A stretch of 64,000 bases of DNA from Betaproteobacteria bacterium (GCA_016716425.1 JADJWJ010000013.1:1-64000), one strand, 5' to 3'. Numbered from the stretch's first letter, positions 48,251-58,866 are shown. Notes: generated by a model from the letters alone, not told the origin. Translations and numbers: made by a program.

Positions 48251-50164
48251 TCACGCCAACGCGCACATCGCGACGACGTCCGGCCCGTCGCCTTCCGCGA
48301 CCCACCCCTTCGCCACCATCGCGTCGCGCACCGCGCGGTCGATGGTGTACCGGTGGTTGGCGTCCGCGCGGTTCGAGTAGACGCGGTACACGGCCACCAT
48401 GCCGGCCGGGCAGATTCCCGCGCTCGGCGGGTACAGGTGGAAGAACGCGGCGGACTCGAGTACGAACGTCGGGTTCTTCGCCATCGTGCCGTCGCACTCC
48501 GTCGCGTCGCGGCCGAAGAAGTGCCCGTCGCCCTTGCCCGGCGGGATGTAGATCCGGCACACGGCCGCCGTACCGGCGACCGCGCCCATCAGCGCGGGAA
48601 TGGTCAGACCGGTGCGCGCCCAGCCCTTGATCGAGCCGGCGTCGAGCAGCGCGATCTCGGCCGCCGCCCACGTCATGAAGTAGTGGTCGAAGCCGGCGTG
48701 GTAGTACTCCACCAGCGTCACCGGCACCGGCGCGCCGGTCGCCGCGAGCGCCGCGCGCACCGCGCCCGCCGCGTCGAGAATTCCCGCACCGCAGATCGCC
48801 GTGCTGCACGTCGAGCCGGCCGGGAACGGCTTGGCGCTGCCCTTCACCAGCGAGCGCACCTGCGCCGCGTCGAGGTCGGGCGCGACCGAGAGCATCAGCG
48901 CCACGACGCCACTGACCAGTGGCGCCGAGAAGCTGGTGCCGGCGCGCGCCGACGTCGTGTCGGCCTCGGGCACTGTCGCGCCGGTGTTGTCGAGCGCCAC
49001 GAAGTTGTAGGGCGTGCCCGCCGTGCCGTTGCCGCCCGGCGCCATCAGGTCGACGCGCGCGCCGTAGTTCGAGTAGACAGCGCGGTTGCCGCCGAACGTC
49101 GACGCGCCGATCGAGAGCGCGCCGGGACACGACGACGGGAAGTGATCGCCGCCGCTCGCCTGGTTGCCGGCGGAGGCGACGACTGCGCGCGTGACCCCGC
49201 GCGCGTAGGCCGCGTCGATCGCCTCGCGGAAGAACTGCGGGCACGCTCCCGGGTCGCCCAGCGAGAGGTTGATCACGTGCGCCGGGTTGGGGTTCGGCGG
49301 TGCGTTGGGCACCGCCACGCCGGCCGCCCACGCGATGCCATCGGCGGCGTCGATGTCGTCCCCGTAGCACTTGCCGAGCACGCGCACCGGCAGGATGCGC
49401 GCGTGCCAGTCCACGCCCGTGACGTAGCTGCCGTTGTCGGCGTTGGCGGCGATCGTGCCCATCACCGACGTGCCGTGCCACGAACTGTCGCGCGGCGTGC
49501 TGCACGGGGAGCCGGCCAGCGGGCCGGACAGATCCACCGTGCTCACCCAGTCGCCCGGGTCGGACGCGTCGGCGTCGCGGTACGTGCCCGCGGCGTCTTT
49601 CACGTTGCCGTCGTTGCTGTACGTGAAGTTGGCGACGAAGTCGTAGCCGGGCAGCACCCGGCCGGCCAGGTCGGCGTGGCTGGTCGAGCCGGTGTCGAGC
49701 ACGGCGACCACCAACGCCGGAGAGCCGGTGGTGATGTCCCACGCCGACTGCGCGTCGATCGTCGTGGTTCCCGGCAGCAGGTAGAACTGACTCGCGTACA
49801 GCGGGTCGTTCGGGACCCGCTCGGCGCGGACGCGCCGCGAGCGCTCCGCGTACGCGACGTCGGGGTGGCGGGCGAGCAGCGCGGCGATCGCGTCGGCGTC
49901 TTCTTCGGAGCGGACGGCGGACGAAGTGAGCACTTGCGCTCCCACCGCCATCGTCCGCACGTGCGTGAGCGCGATCCCGGTATCCGCGGCCAGCCGGGCG
50001 ACCCGGTCGGCCGTCGGCGCACCGGAGTCGCCGGCCGGTCGGAACTTGACGACGAGGCGCGGCGCGAATCCGTCGGACGCGTCGGGCGCGAGGAGTGCAA
50101 CGGCCGCCGCAGTGGGCAGCCATGCGGCGGTGGCGAGGGCGACGAAGGCGACGGGCGTGCGCAT
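48251..50164 (-). CDS. Secreted S8 subtilisin-like protease with C-terminal DUF5648-like domain
   Basis: 637 residues. A signal-like hydrophobic N-terminus and an I9-like propeptide (about 33-112, with LARHPDVAYAERSRRVRA) come before the peptidase domain. The catalytic triad is visible: Asp157 in VVAVLDTG, His230 in SSWHGTSV and Ser411 in AGTSFSAPLVSG, with oxyanion Asn334 in ASAGN. From about 484 a domain of some 150 residues (LVEYYHAGFDHYFMTWAAAEI, AVCRIYIPPGKGDGHFFG, VYRVYSNRADANHRYTI) is related to the N-terminal domain of the Ig-repeat protein at 21347. It is an exported endopeptidase; its substrates are unknown. Confidence 0.93.
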   Translation of the reverse strand: MRTPVAFVALATAAWLPTAAAVALLAPDASDGFAPRLVVKFRPAGDSGAPTADRVARLAADTGIALTHVRTMAVGAQVLTSSAVRSEEDADAIAALLARHPDVAYAERSRRVRAERVPNDPLYASQFYLLPGTTTIDAQSAWDITTGSPALVVAVLDTGSTSHADLAGRVLPGYDFVANFTYSNDGNVKDAAGTYRDADASDPGDWVSTVDLSGPLAGSPCSTPRDSSWHGTSVMGTIAANADNGSYVTGVDWHARILPVRVLGKCYGDDIDAADGIAWAAGVAVPNAPPNPNPAHVINLSLGDPGACPQFFREAIDAAYARGVTRAVVASAGNQASGGDHFPSSCPGALSIGASTFGGNRAVYSNYGARVDLMAPGGNGTAGTPYNFVALDNTGATVPEADTTSARAGTSFSAPLVSGVVALMLSVAPDLDAAQVRSLVKGSAKPFPAGSTCSTAICGAGILDAAGAVRAALAATGAPVPVTLVEYYHAGFDHYFMTWAAAEIALLDAGSIKGWARTGLTIPALMGAVAGTAAVCRIYIPPGKGDGHFFGRDATECDGTMAKNPTFVLESAAFFHLYPPSAGICPAGMVAVYRVYSNRADANHRYTIDRAVRDAMVAKGWVAEGDGPDVVAMCALA

Positions 50165-50255
50165 CGGACGAGGCGAGGGTTGGGCGGGGTGATGGTAGAC
50201 CCGTTCCGGTCGCGCGAGGTTCGCGCGCCGCGTCGTTACGCGACCTGCGTGGCGG

Positions 50256-52427
50256 TCAGCGGACGCCGGCCGCAGCCGTCGGCCCCGGCGCCGGAGCGCC
50301 GCCGCGTACGTCGAAGGTCACCCGCGAGAGCTCGCGGCCCGCGTCGTCGGCGAGCACCACCGTGTGCCGCCCCGGCGTCGGCGGCCACAGCGTGCGGCCG
50401 CCGCGCTCGGGGAGCTCGACGCCGTCGAGCCGCCAGCGCAGGTCGGGCCGCACCGGCGCGGCGACGAAGGCGACGCGCTGCAGCCGCCGCGGGATGTCCG
50501 GGTCCAGCGCGACGAGCGTGTCCGGCGCCGGATAGCGGATGCGCGGCGTGGGCGCGGCGGCGGTCTCGTCGCGCGCGGCGGCGCGCACCAACGGCATCGC
50601 GGTGCCCGCGACGAACCACTCGCGGCGCGGCGTCTCGACCGCCGGGTCGAACACCACGTCGGCGTGGACGACGCCGGCCGGCGGCTTCGGCGCCGTCGAG
50701 GCTTCCGCGCGATGCAGCCAGTGCACGACGTCGCGCCAGATCGGCGCCGCGCCCGTGACGCCGGACACGGCGTGCATCGGCGCCCCCGAGAAGTTGCCGA
50801 CCCACACGCCGACCGTGTAGCGCGACGTGAAGCCGACGCACCAGTTGTCGCGCATGTCCTTCGATGTGCCGGTCTTCGCGGCGCTCCAGACCCGGGTCGC
50901 CAGCGGATTCTCGAGCCCGAACGTCACCGCGCGGGCCCCGCGATCGGCGAGGATGTCGGCGACGACGAAGCTCGCGGGCGCGCCGAACACGCGACGCGCG
51001 TCCGGCGCGCTGTCGTCCGCGAACATCCGCGCCTCGCTCCACGTGCCGCCGTTGGCGAGCGCGCGGTACGCATTGGTCAGCGCGAAGAGCGTGACGTCGG
51101 CGCCGCCCAGCGCGAGGGAGGCGCCGTACCAGTCGGCGGGCTCGGTCAGCGTCGCCAACCCCAGCGCGCGCAGCGTCTCGTGCAGGCGCGAAAGGCCGGT
51201 GAGCTCGGCCGTGCGCACCGCCGGCACGTTGAGCGAGCCCGCGAGCGCCGTGCGCACGCTCACGCTGCCGCGAAATTCCCGGTCGTAGTTCTGCGGCGCG
51301 TAGACGCCGCGCGCCGTGGGGATCGCGAGCGGACTGTCGTCGACGAGCGAGGCGGCGGTGAGCAGCCGCGCGTCGAGCGCCAGCGCGTACAGGAACGGCT
51401 TCAGCGTCGAGCCGGCCTGCCGCGGCGCGGCGGCGCCGTCGACTTCCGGTGCGCTGCCGAGCTCGCCGTTGCCGCCGACGTACGCGAGCACGTCGCCGGT
51501 CGCGTTGTCGAGGACGACGAGCGCGCCGTCGCCCACGCCGCGGCCCGCGAGTCCGGCGAGGTGGTCGCGCAGCGTGGCGCCGGCGGCGGCCTGCAGCGCC
51601 GCGTCGAGCGTGGTCGCGATGCGCGCGCCGGGCGCCTTGGCCGCCTTGGCCGCGACGTGCGGTGCGAGGCCGCCGCGCGCCGGTATCCGGTAGCCGCCGG
51701 CGAGCGCGACCGAGGCGAGCGCGCGCACCGGCTCGCACGGGGCACCGGCGTCGACGGCGGCCGCGACCGCGCACGCGCGCTGCGCGACGACCGCGCGCCC
51801 GGCCCCGGGGGCGCGCAGCAACGCGACCAACACCGCCGACTCGCGCGCGTCGAGTCCGCTCGGGGCCTTGCCGAACAGTCCCTGCGCCGCCGCGCGCAGT
51901 CCGGTGAGCTCGCCGCGGTACGAGACGAGGTTGACGTAGGCCTCGAGGATCTCGTGCTTGGTCCACGCGCGTTCGAGCGCCAGCGCGGCCGCGGCCTGGT
52001 CCCACTTCTGCGCCAGCGTGCGCGGCGCGCCGGCGCCGGGCGCGAGTTGCGCATCGAGCAGGGCCGCGAGCTGCATCGTCAGCGTGGAGCCGCCGCGCGG
52101 CCGCCGCCCGTCGAGCGCGCGCCACGCGCTGTCCCACGCGGCCACCGCGAGCCCGGCCCAATCCACGCCCGCGTGCTCGTGGAAGCGCCTGTCCTCGCCA
52201 GCGACGAGTGCGGCGACCAGCGCGGGCGAGACCTCGGACAGCGCCACCCACGCGAGCCGGCGCGCCGTCGCATCCGCGCGGATCTCGGAGAGCGCGACGC
52301 CGTGGCGGTCGACCAGCACCGTCTCCGACGGCACGTATGCCTGCCGCACGTCCGCGAACGACGGCGGCGCGGCGGCGGCGCACGGCAGCGCCGCCGCGAG
52401 CGCGCACGCCGCAAGCGCGCCACGCAT
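50256..52427 (-). CDS. pbpC: Penicillin-binding protein 1C
   Basis: 723 residues. An N-terminal hydrophobic segment (through about residue 20), glycosyltransferase domain (GT51) with GEDRRFHEHAGVDW (Glu78) and RGGSTLTMQLAALL, transpeptidase domain with SxxK at Ser340 (AGSTLKPF), SLN and KTGTSKDMRDNWCVGF, and a C-terminal BiPBP_C domain (about 640-723). PBP1C is a peptidoglycan synthase often paired with an alpha-2-macroglobulin gene, as here with 11 bases between them. E. coli carries the same yfhM-pbpC pair. Confidence 0.94.
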   Translation of the reverse strand: MRGALAACALAAALPCAAAAPPSFADVRQAYVPSETVLVDRHGVALSEIRADATARRLAWVALSEVSPALVAALVAGEDRRFHEHAGVDWAGLAVAAWDSAWRALDGRRPRGGSTLTMQLAALLDAQLAPGAGAPRTLAQKWDQAAAALALERAWTKHEILEAYVNLVSYRGELTGLRAAAQGLFGKAPSGLDARESAVLVALLRAPGAGRAVVAQRACAVAAAVDAGAPCEPVRALASVALAGGYRIPARGGLAPHVAAKAAKAPGARIATTLDAALQAAAGATLRDHLAGLAGRGVGDGALVVLDNATGDVLAYVGGNGELGSAPEVDGAAAPRQAGSTLKPFLYALALDARLLTAASLVDDSPLAIPTARGVYAPQNYDREFRGSVSVRTALAGSLNVPAVRTAELTGLSRLHETLRALGLATLTEPADWYGASLALGGADVTLFALTNAYRALANGGTWSEARMFADDSAPDARRVFGAPASFVVADILADRGARAVTFGLENPLATRVWSAAKTGTSKDMRDNWCVGFTSRYTVGVWVGNFSGAPMHAVSGVTGAAPIWRDVVHWLHRAEASTAPKPPAGVVHADVVFDPAVETPRREWFVAGTAMPLVRAAARDETAAAPTPRIRYPAPDTLVALDPDIPRRLQRVAFVAAPVRPDLRWRLDGVELPERGGRTLWPPTPGRHTVVLADDAGRELSRVTFDVRGGAPAPGPTAAAGVR

Positions 52428-52438
52428 GCGCGGCAGGA

Positions 52439-55400
52439 TCACGGCTGCACGCTCCACACCGCGTTGGGCAGCTCGCCGAACATCTCGGGCGCGTACATCG
52501 CCTCCACGCGCGTGGCCGGCAGGTTGAACGCGCCGGGATTGTTCAGGCGCACCGTGTACTCGACGACGAAGCGGCCTTTCGGCACGTAGCGGAAGTACGC
52601 GCGGTAGGCGGTGAAGGTGCGCTCCTCGAAGGCCGGCCACACGGTGCCCTGCCGGCGCTCCCCTTGCGTCGCGAGCGCGGAGTCGCCGCCCAACCCGCGG
52701 CCGAGCGCCGTGCTGCCCGCGGGCAGGGGATCGTCGACGACGACCCACGTCATGTCGGCCTGCGCCTCGACCTCGAGGCGCACGCGTGCGACGTCGCCCT
52801 GCCGCCACGCGTCCCTGCCCTTCTGCTCGACCGGCGTCACCGTGCGCGTGACGCGATAGCCGGAGGACAGCGGCGCCTTGAGCGGGATCGCGGCGATGCT
52901 CTGCAGCGTCACCCACGGCGCGCCGGTGCCGTCCTGCCGCACCGCCGCGGATTGCCGCCCGTCCGGCCACGGCAACAACTGCGCGAACGTCTGCGCAGAA
53001 GCCGCCGGCTGCCACGCGTGCACGAACGTGCGGTCGGCGAGCGTGGCAGTCGTCGTGCCGGTCACGGGGGTGGCCTCGAAGCGCGCCGAGAACTTCGCGA
53101 GCGCGACGACACCCCACGCGTTGGCGACCGTCGTGTTCCAGTGCCCGCGCTGCATTCGCCCGAGCGCGCCGCGCACGATCCGCGGCATGTCGTCCTTCCA
53201 CGCGGCGACGTCGTGGAGCGCGACGACGAGCTTGTTCGCGTTGGCGTCCGCCGAGATCATCAGCCACCACAGCGCGTCGGTCTTCTCGGTCGAGAAGTGC
53301 ATCGTCGTGCCCTGGAAATTCAGGCGCGACCGCAGGATCTGCTCGGCCGCCTTCATCCGCTCCTCGTGGCGCGGCAGCTTCGGCTGGCGCTTGAGGATCA
53401 GGTACCAGTCGATGACCGCGGAGGTCGGCCACAGGTTGGGGTCGATCGCGATGCTGTCGAGCCACTTCGCGGGCAACGGCTCGGCGCGGCGCGACAGCGC
53501 CTCGAGTGCGGCGACCTTGCGGATCGCGAGGTCGGCCGTCGGCAGCGCGCCGTAGCGGACCACCCGCCCCTCGACAAAGCCGATCAGCGCCTGCTCCATC
53601 TTCGCCCGCTCGCGGTCGGGAATCGCGTAGCCCGCCTCCGCCGCGATCGACAGCACGTACGCAGTCAGCGCGTCGTCGCCGTCGCGCAGGACCGGCCAGT
53701 ACCTGACGAGGCCGTCGCGGTCGAGGTGGTCCGGCAGGCTCGCCATCACCGCACTCCAGCGCGCGGGATCGCGCAAGCCGATCGCGACGGAGGCGCGCTG
53801 CTCGAAGCACGTGTACGGATAGCGCGCGAGCCAGTCGCGCACGCCCGGCAGTTCGCCCGCGAGCGTCGCCTGCACCTGCACGTTGACGCCGCCGCGGCCA
53901 GGCAGCGCGTCGGCCGGCCGCTCGACCGGCACCGCCTGCGGCTCGGTCAGCTGGAAGATCGTCGCCTGGTACGTGCGCGCGGGCACCGCGGGCACCACGC
54001 GCTGCGAGACGGCGAGCGCGTCGCGCACGCCCTGCACGCCCGCCGGAACCTCGCGCTCCGTCGCGTCGACCTGCCAGTCGAGCTTCGTGGTCGCGGCCGG
54101 CACCGTCAGCTCCCACGCCACCTCGCGCGCGACGCCGGGCGCGAGCGAGACGGTGCGCGGATCCAGCGCCGGCACGGCAGCGCCGGCCGCCGTCGCCTTC
54201 GCGGTCACGGCGACGTCGAGCGGCCGCGTCGACGCGTTGCGCACGGTGAACGTCGCGCGGTAGCGGTCGCCGTCGCGCACGACCGGCGGCAGCCCCGACA
54301 GCAGCATCAGGTCCTGCGTGCTGCGGATCGACGCGGCGCCGGTGCCGAACAGGCCCGCGTCCGCCGATGCGACGGCGACGACGCGAAAACTCGTCAGCGA
54401 GTCGTTGAGCGGCACCTCGACCGTCGCGTTGCCGGCGGCGTCGAGCGGCACCCGCGCGCGCCACAGCAGCAGCGTGTCGAAGAGCTCGCGCGACGACGCG
54501 CGGCCGCCGCCGCCGCCGGCGGCCACCGCCTTGCGGCCGAAGTGCCGCTTGCCGATCACCTGCATCTGCGCGGTCGCCGTCTCCACCTCCTCGCCGCGGC
54601 GCGCCATCATCGCGGCGAGCAGTTGCCACGAGTCGTTGGGCAGGAGTTCGAGCAACCCTTCGTCGACCGCCGCCAGCGCGACCTCGCTGCCGGCCGGCGG
54701 GGCGCTGCCGTCGGGCTTGCGCACGGCGATCGTGACCGCCACCTTCTCGCGGACCTTCGCCACGTCGCGCGCCGGCGTCACCTTCACCGCGAGCTCGTGC
54801 GCCTGCCAGCCGACCTTGAGTTCGGCGAGGCCCATGCGGAACGACGGCTTGCCCAGGTCGACGAGCGCCGTCGGCGCGACGTCGCCCACGCGGCCGCGGA
54901 CCAGGAACGCCGACACGAACACGTTCGGCGCATAGCGGCCCGAAAGCGGCACCTCGAGCACGGGGTTGCCGCGCGCGATCGTCGTCACGAACGCGTCGAG
55001 CACGCCCTCGCGCTCGACGGTCACCAGCGCGGTCGCCTCCTTGAACGGCGTGCGCACCTGGAAGCGCGCGACGTCCGCCGGCCCGTAGCGCTTCTTCTCG
55101 GGCAGGAGGTCGATGCGGTCGTTGTCCGTCGCGCCGTACCAGTCGTCGTCGCCGGACACCACCAGCGTCTCCGCGCGCGTGACCGCCGCGCGGCCGTCGG
55201 CGTCTTCGGCGCGCGCGCGCAGGATCAGCGTACCGGTCGCGGGCGGCGCCATGTCGCAGACGACCAGGCCCAGCCGGTCGGTCGTCCCGTCGCACAGGTC
55301 GCCCACGCGCGTCGTCTCGGTGCCGTGCTCGTACGCGTAGAACCCGCCGATCAGCCGCCGCCGGTGCGAGAAGTACTCCCGCTTGAACGCGTCGGTGCGC

Positions 55401-58321
55401 ACGCGTACGCCGGGGAGCGGCTTGCCGGCGAGGTCGACGGCGACGACGGTGAACTTGAGCCGATCCTTCGTCGCGACCCAGCCGTCGGGCTTGATCCCGA
55501 GCACGACCTTCGCCGGCCACAGCGGCACGCGCGTCGCCGCGGTGAGCGTCTCGCCATTGGGATCGCGGTACTCCAGCTCCGCGACCAGGTCCTGCGGCTC
55601 CGCGGACCGTTCCACGTCGCGCACCGTCGCGCGCGCAGCGCCGGCCGCGTCGAGCGTCAGCGGCAGCGCCGTGCCGCGCTTGCCGGTGCCCCCGCCCTCG
55701 CCGGGGTCCTCCATGTCAGGATCGGCGAACGCGAAGCCGTCGAAGCGGGCCGCGCCGTCGCCCTGCTCGTCGCGGCCCTCCTTCACGTTGCCGCCGGCGA
55801 ACGCGTAGTCGTCGTAGTCGGCGAACGTCACGCGCTTGCGCTCGACCTGACTGCGCAGCGTCGCCGGCAGCCCGCCCGCGGCCCCGCCCGACAGGTAGTT
55901 CACCTGCACGTCGAACGTCACGTCGGACGGCTGCACGAGCGGCGTGCCGACCGCCTGCAGCCGCGCGCGCAGCAGCGGCACGCGGAACGCCTCGACGCGA
56001 AATGTTCCCGCGACCCGCTCCTGCGGCTCCTTCGCGTTCGGCGCGAGCGTGTCGTGGACGACGATCTGGTACGAGCCGGTGTACGCGTCCTTCGGCACGG
56101 CGAACGCGGCCTCGCCCGACGACACGGTGCCGCTGCCGGTCCAGCGGACCGGCACCTCGTACTCCTTCTCGGAGCCCGAGTGCCGGATCGTCAGCTTGTC
56201 GGTCAGCGCGCGGCGCGGCGGCAGCGCGAAGCCGCCGCCCGTCTGCTGCCGGACGAAGAGCTTCATCGACACCGTCTCGCCGCCGCGGACGAGCGACCGG
56301 TCGAGCACCGCGTGCGCGACGTACGGGCCGTTCCAGCTGCCGGTGGGCACGTTGAACCGCCACGGCGCAATGCCTTCGCCCCAGCTCGTGAACGCGAACG
56401 CCATGTCGTCGGCGGTGCGTGCCGTCACGAAGTACTCGTGCATCCCCTCCCCGGTCGTGCACGACGGCAGTTCGTCGCGCTCGGGCAGCGCCTTCCCGAT
56501 GCGCGCGATGCCGGCGGCGTCGGTGCGCCCCTCGAAGTAGACCTTTCCCGCGCAGTCGCGCACCGCGACTTCGGCGTTGCCGACCGGCGTGGCGTCGTTC
56601 AACTGCGTCACCCAGACGAGCGAGCTCTCGCGCCCCAGCTTCACGTGCACGCCGAGATTGGTCACGAGCACCGCCGCGCGCACGAAGAACGGCTTCGGCG
56701 CGCCCAGCAGCGCCGCGCCCAGCTTCGGGCTCGCGAGCTCGACGACGTAGAAGCCCGCCGACTCGAGCGGGATGCCGACGACCTCGAACGCCTTGGCCCC
56801 GCCCGGCTTGGGCACCGCGATCCTCGTGCGCGCGTCGCTCGGCCGGAAGACCGAGCTCGCGTAGCCGTTGCGCTTGACCACCCACTGCTCGGTCTTGCTG
56901 TCGAATTCGCGCTCGATCCGGTTGGCCGCCGCGAGGCGCTTAAGCCACCCGACGACGGCCATCTCGTCGCCGCGCTTCACCTGCGCCACCTGCCCCGGGA
57001 TCGGCGCGTCCTTCGCGGCGGACGGCGCGCGCACCGCCGCGACCTGCCCCGGCAGCACCGGCTCGACGTTGCGCACGGTGACGGGCAAGAGCGGCACCTC
57101 GGCGCCCGGCAGCACGCGCTCCAGGATGCCGAAGTCGGCGGCGAACTTGGCGAGCGGCGGGTTCTCGTCGGTGCGCACCGCCAGCGGGAAACTGCGCGCA
57201 TTGGCGAGCGTCCGGCCGGCGTCGTCCTTGAGCCCCTCCGGCAACGTGATCCGGAACTGCGCCCGCTCCGGCAGCCCCGGCCCGAACGACACGGATTCGA
57301 TGCCGTCGCCCGCGTCCTTCGGCAGCTGCGCCGGGAACACCTTGCCCGCGGCGTCCACGAGCCGGATCTTCTGCGCGTCGTTCTTCGCGATCGGCGCGGT
57401 GAAGGACAGCGTCAGCGGCAGGATCGGGATGCACTGCGCGTCCTTGTTGACCCGCTCGCACGAGAAGGCCGCGCGGAACGCCGGGCGCACCTTGAACGCC
57501 AGTGCCTGCACGGCGGACGTCGGCACGCCGGTGGTCGCCTCGATGCCCTTGCCCCAGACGAGCTTCATCTCCGCGCCCTGCGGCAGCGTGCGCGCGCAGG
57601 CGAGCGTCACGAGCGGCGAGTCCGGCGCGTCGCGCAGCCGCAGGAACTTGTCCTGGTCGCTGCCCGTCGTCGGCAGGCGGAACAGGAAGCCGCGCGTGCG
57701 GCCCTCGCCGCCGTCGAGGAACAAGACGCGCAGGTAGGACGCGGCGAACGACTTCCGGTGGTCGAGGATCGTCCGGCGCTCGGCACCGGTGACGAGCCGC
57801 ACGCCGATCTCCTCGTCGATGCCGGCGGCCACGCACCGCGCGTTGGCGACAATCGTCTCCGGCTTCACCGGCGCATCGAGGCCGAGCACGAACACCTGGT
57901 TCTCGTCGATGCGGCTGCCTTCCCACGGCAGGCTGCGCAGGATCGCCGGGCCGCCGGTCGAGAACGCGAACCGCTGGCCGCCCTCGATAGCCTTGCCCGC
58001 GGCGTCAGCGAGCCCTTGCTTCAGCGTGAAGGCGCAGCGGACGCCGGCCGGCAGATCGCGCGCGAAGTCGTACACCCAGTTCTTCGTGTCCGCCCAGCGG
58101 CCGGTGCCCTTCTCCGCGCAGTCGATCGCGAACGGGTCGGGCTGCCGCGGGTCGCCGAACGCCACCATCGGCTGCGCGAAGCGCACGGTGACCTGCCGCA
58201 CCGCCTTGACCTCGCCCTGCGGGCTGAAGAATTCGACCGGCTGCGCGTGCAGCGCGGTGGCGGCGACCGCCAACGCGACGACGAGCCCGCGCGCGAGCAT
58301 TGGAATCGGGAGCGGCAACAT
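52439..58321 (-). CDS. Bacterial alpha-2-macroglobulin
   Basis: 1960 residues. The signal peptide MLPLPIPMLARGLVVALAVAATALHAQ ends in an ordinary signal peptidase I site with no lipobox Cys, unlike lipoprotein YfhM of E. coli. MG-type beta domains are followed by a thioester domain with Cys1505 in PYTCFEQRA (CxEQ thioester) and a C-terminal receptor-like domain. A2M proteins trap attacking proteases through the reactive thioester. Immediate downstream pbpC fits the known pair, taken to protect the cell when the wall is breached. The bait region cannot be defined by eye. The long Gly run near residue 1260 (AAGGGGGRAS) is a flexible loop. Confidence 0.93.
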   Translation of the reverse strand: MLPLPIPMLARGLVVALAVAATALHAQPVEFFSPQGEVKAVRQVTVRFAQPMVAFGDPRQPDPFAIDCAEKGTGRWADTKNWVYDFARDLPAGVRCAFTLKQGLADAAGKAIEGGQRFAFSTGGPAILRSLPWEGSRIDENQVFVLGLDAPVKPETIVANARCVAAGIDEEIGVRLVTGAERRTILDHRKSFAASYLRVLFLDGGEGRTRGFLFRLPTTGSDQDKFLRLRDAPDSPLVTLACARTLPQGAEMKLVWGKGIEATTGVPTSAVQALAFKVRPAFRAAFSCERVNKDAQCIPILPLTLSFTAPIAKNDAQKIRLVDAAGKVFPAQLPKDAGDGIESVSFGPGLPERAQFRITLPEGLKDDAGRTLANARSFPLAVRTDENPPLAKFAADFGILERVLPGAEVPLLPVTVRNVEPVLPGQVAAVRAPSAAKDAPIPGQVAQVKRGDEMAVVGWLKRLAAANRIEREFDSKTEQWVVKRNGYASSVFRPSDARTRIAVPKPGGAKAFEVVGIPLESAGFYVVELASPKLGAALLGAPKPFFVRAAVLVTNLGVHVKLGRESSLVWVTQLNDATPVGNAEVAVRDCAGKVYFEGRTDAAGIARIGKALPERDELPSCTTGEGMHEYFVTARTADDMAFAFTSWGEGIAPWRFNVPTGSWNGPYVAHAVLDRSLVRGGETVSMKLFVRQQTGGGFALPPRRALTDKLTIRHSGSEKEYEVPVRWTGSGTVSSGEAAFAVPKDAYTGSYQIVVHDTLAPNAKEPQERVAGTFRVEAFRVPLLRARLQAVGTPLVQPSDVTFDVQVNYLSGGAAGGLPATLRSQVERKRVTFADYDDYAFAGGNVKEGRDEQGDGAARFDGFAFADPDMEDPGEGGGTGKRGTALPLTLDAAGAARATVRDVERSAEPQDLVAELEYRDPNGETLTAATRVPLWPAKVVLGIKPDGWVATKDRLKFTVVAVDLAGKPLPGVRVRTDAFKREYFSHRRRLIGGFYAYEHGTETTRVGDLCDGTTDRLGLVVCDMAPPATGTLILRARAEDADGRAAVTRAETLVVSGDDDWYGATDNDRIDLLPEKKRYGPADVARFQVRTPFKEATALVTVEREGVLDAFVTTIARGNPVLEVPLSGRYAPNVFVSAFLVRGRVGDVAPTALVDLGKPSFRMGLAELKVGWQAHELAVKVTPARDVAKVREKVAVTIAVRKPDGSAPPAGSEVALAAVDEGLLELLPNDSWQLLAAMMARRGEEVETATAQMQVIGKRHFGRKAVAAGGGGGRASSRELFDTLLLWRARVPLDAAGNATVEVPLNDSLTSFRVVAVASADAGLFGTGAASIRSTQDLMLLSGLPPVVRDGDRYRATFTVRNASTRPLDVAVTAKATAAGAAVPALDPRTVSLAPGVAREVAWELTVPAATTKLDWQVDATEREVPAGVQGVRDALAVSQRVVPAVPARTYQATIFQLTEPQAVPVERPADALPGRGGVNVQVQATLAGELPGVRDWLARYPYTCFEQRASVAIGLRDPARWSAVMASLPDHLDRDGLVRYWPVLRDGDDALTAYVLSIAAEAGYAIPDRERAKMEQALIGFVEGRVVRYGALPTADLAIRKVAALEALSRRAEPLPAKWLDSIAIDPNLWPTSAVIDWYLILKRQPKLPRHEERMKAAEQILRSRLNFQGTTMHFSTEKTDALWWLMISADANANKLVVALHDVAAWKDDMPRIVRGALGRMQRGHWNTTVANAWGVVALAKFSARFEATPVTGTTTATLADRTFVHAWQPAASAQTFAQLLPWPDGRQSAAVRQDGTGAPWVTLQSIAAIPLKAPLSSGYRVTRTVTPVEQKGRDAWRQGDVARVRLEVEAQADMTWVVVDDPLPAGSTALGRGLGGDSALATQGERRQGTVWPAFEERTFTAYRAYFRYVPKGRFVVEYTVRLNNPGAFNLPATRVEAMYAPEMFGELPNAVWSVQP

Positions 58322-58469
58322 GCGGGTGGGCCTCTTGCTGGTCCGGCACGGCGACGAGCGCCGCGCGGCCGGCTGCGCGCGGCGTCGACGCGCATTAGAT
58401 CATTTCGCTGCGCCGCGCACATGGCGCGCCGGTGGCAGACCGGCGGACGATCGTGGCGGACCGCGGGCG

Positions 58470-58784
58470 TCAGTCGCCGTCGCGCACCCGCCGCCGCAGG
58501 CCCTTTGCCGCACGCCACAGCGCCCACGCCGTCGCGAGGCCCACCACCGGCCAGATCACCAGCAGGTCGACGCGGATGTTGGCATCGGGGGTCTGCGTGA
58601 CGACGAGCCACTCCCAGCCGGCATACGCGAGCCAGAGCAGCGCCGGTACCCACAGCACGTTGGCCTTGGGCGCATCGCGCAGCACGGTCGCCCGACCCGC
58701 TGCCCACATCGCGGCGATTACGGCGGCGACCCCGAGGATGTGTGCCGGCTGCGCGACGAGCCGGGCGGCAAGCCATTCGATCAT
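58470..58784 (-). CDS. Small membrane protein, unknown function
   Basis: 104 residues with three hydrophobic segments (about 13-30, 43-62, 72-90), the last followed by a basic end KGLRRRVRDGD. Trp-rich (YAGWEWLVV). I do not recognise a family. It lies between the glsB-type gene and the alpha-2-macroglobulin gene on the same strand, 148 bases upstream of the latter. Codon usage and length suggest a real gene. Confidence 0.65.
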   Translation of the reverse strand: MIEWLAARLVAQPAHILGVAAVIAAMWAAGRATVLRDAPKANVLWVPALLWLAYAGWEWLVVTQTPDANIRVDLLVIWPVVGLATAWALWRAAKGLRRRVRDGD

Positions 58785-58866
58785 CGACGGGGCTCCGGCG
58801 CGTCCGCGGGTCTCGGCGGCACCGGCCAGCCGCGCGCGACAACGACCCGCCGGCGGCCGTCGCGGA

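Noticed and set aside
52208..58600. Open plus-strand frame of 2130 codons
   Set aside because: It is an antisense shadow of the alpha-2-macroglobulin and pbpC genes; composition is Arg, Ala, His and Pro-rich with no domain, as expected from third-position GC bias.
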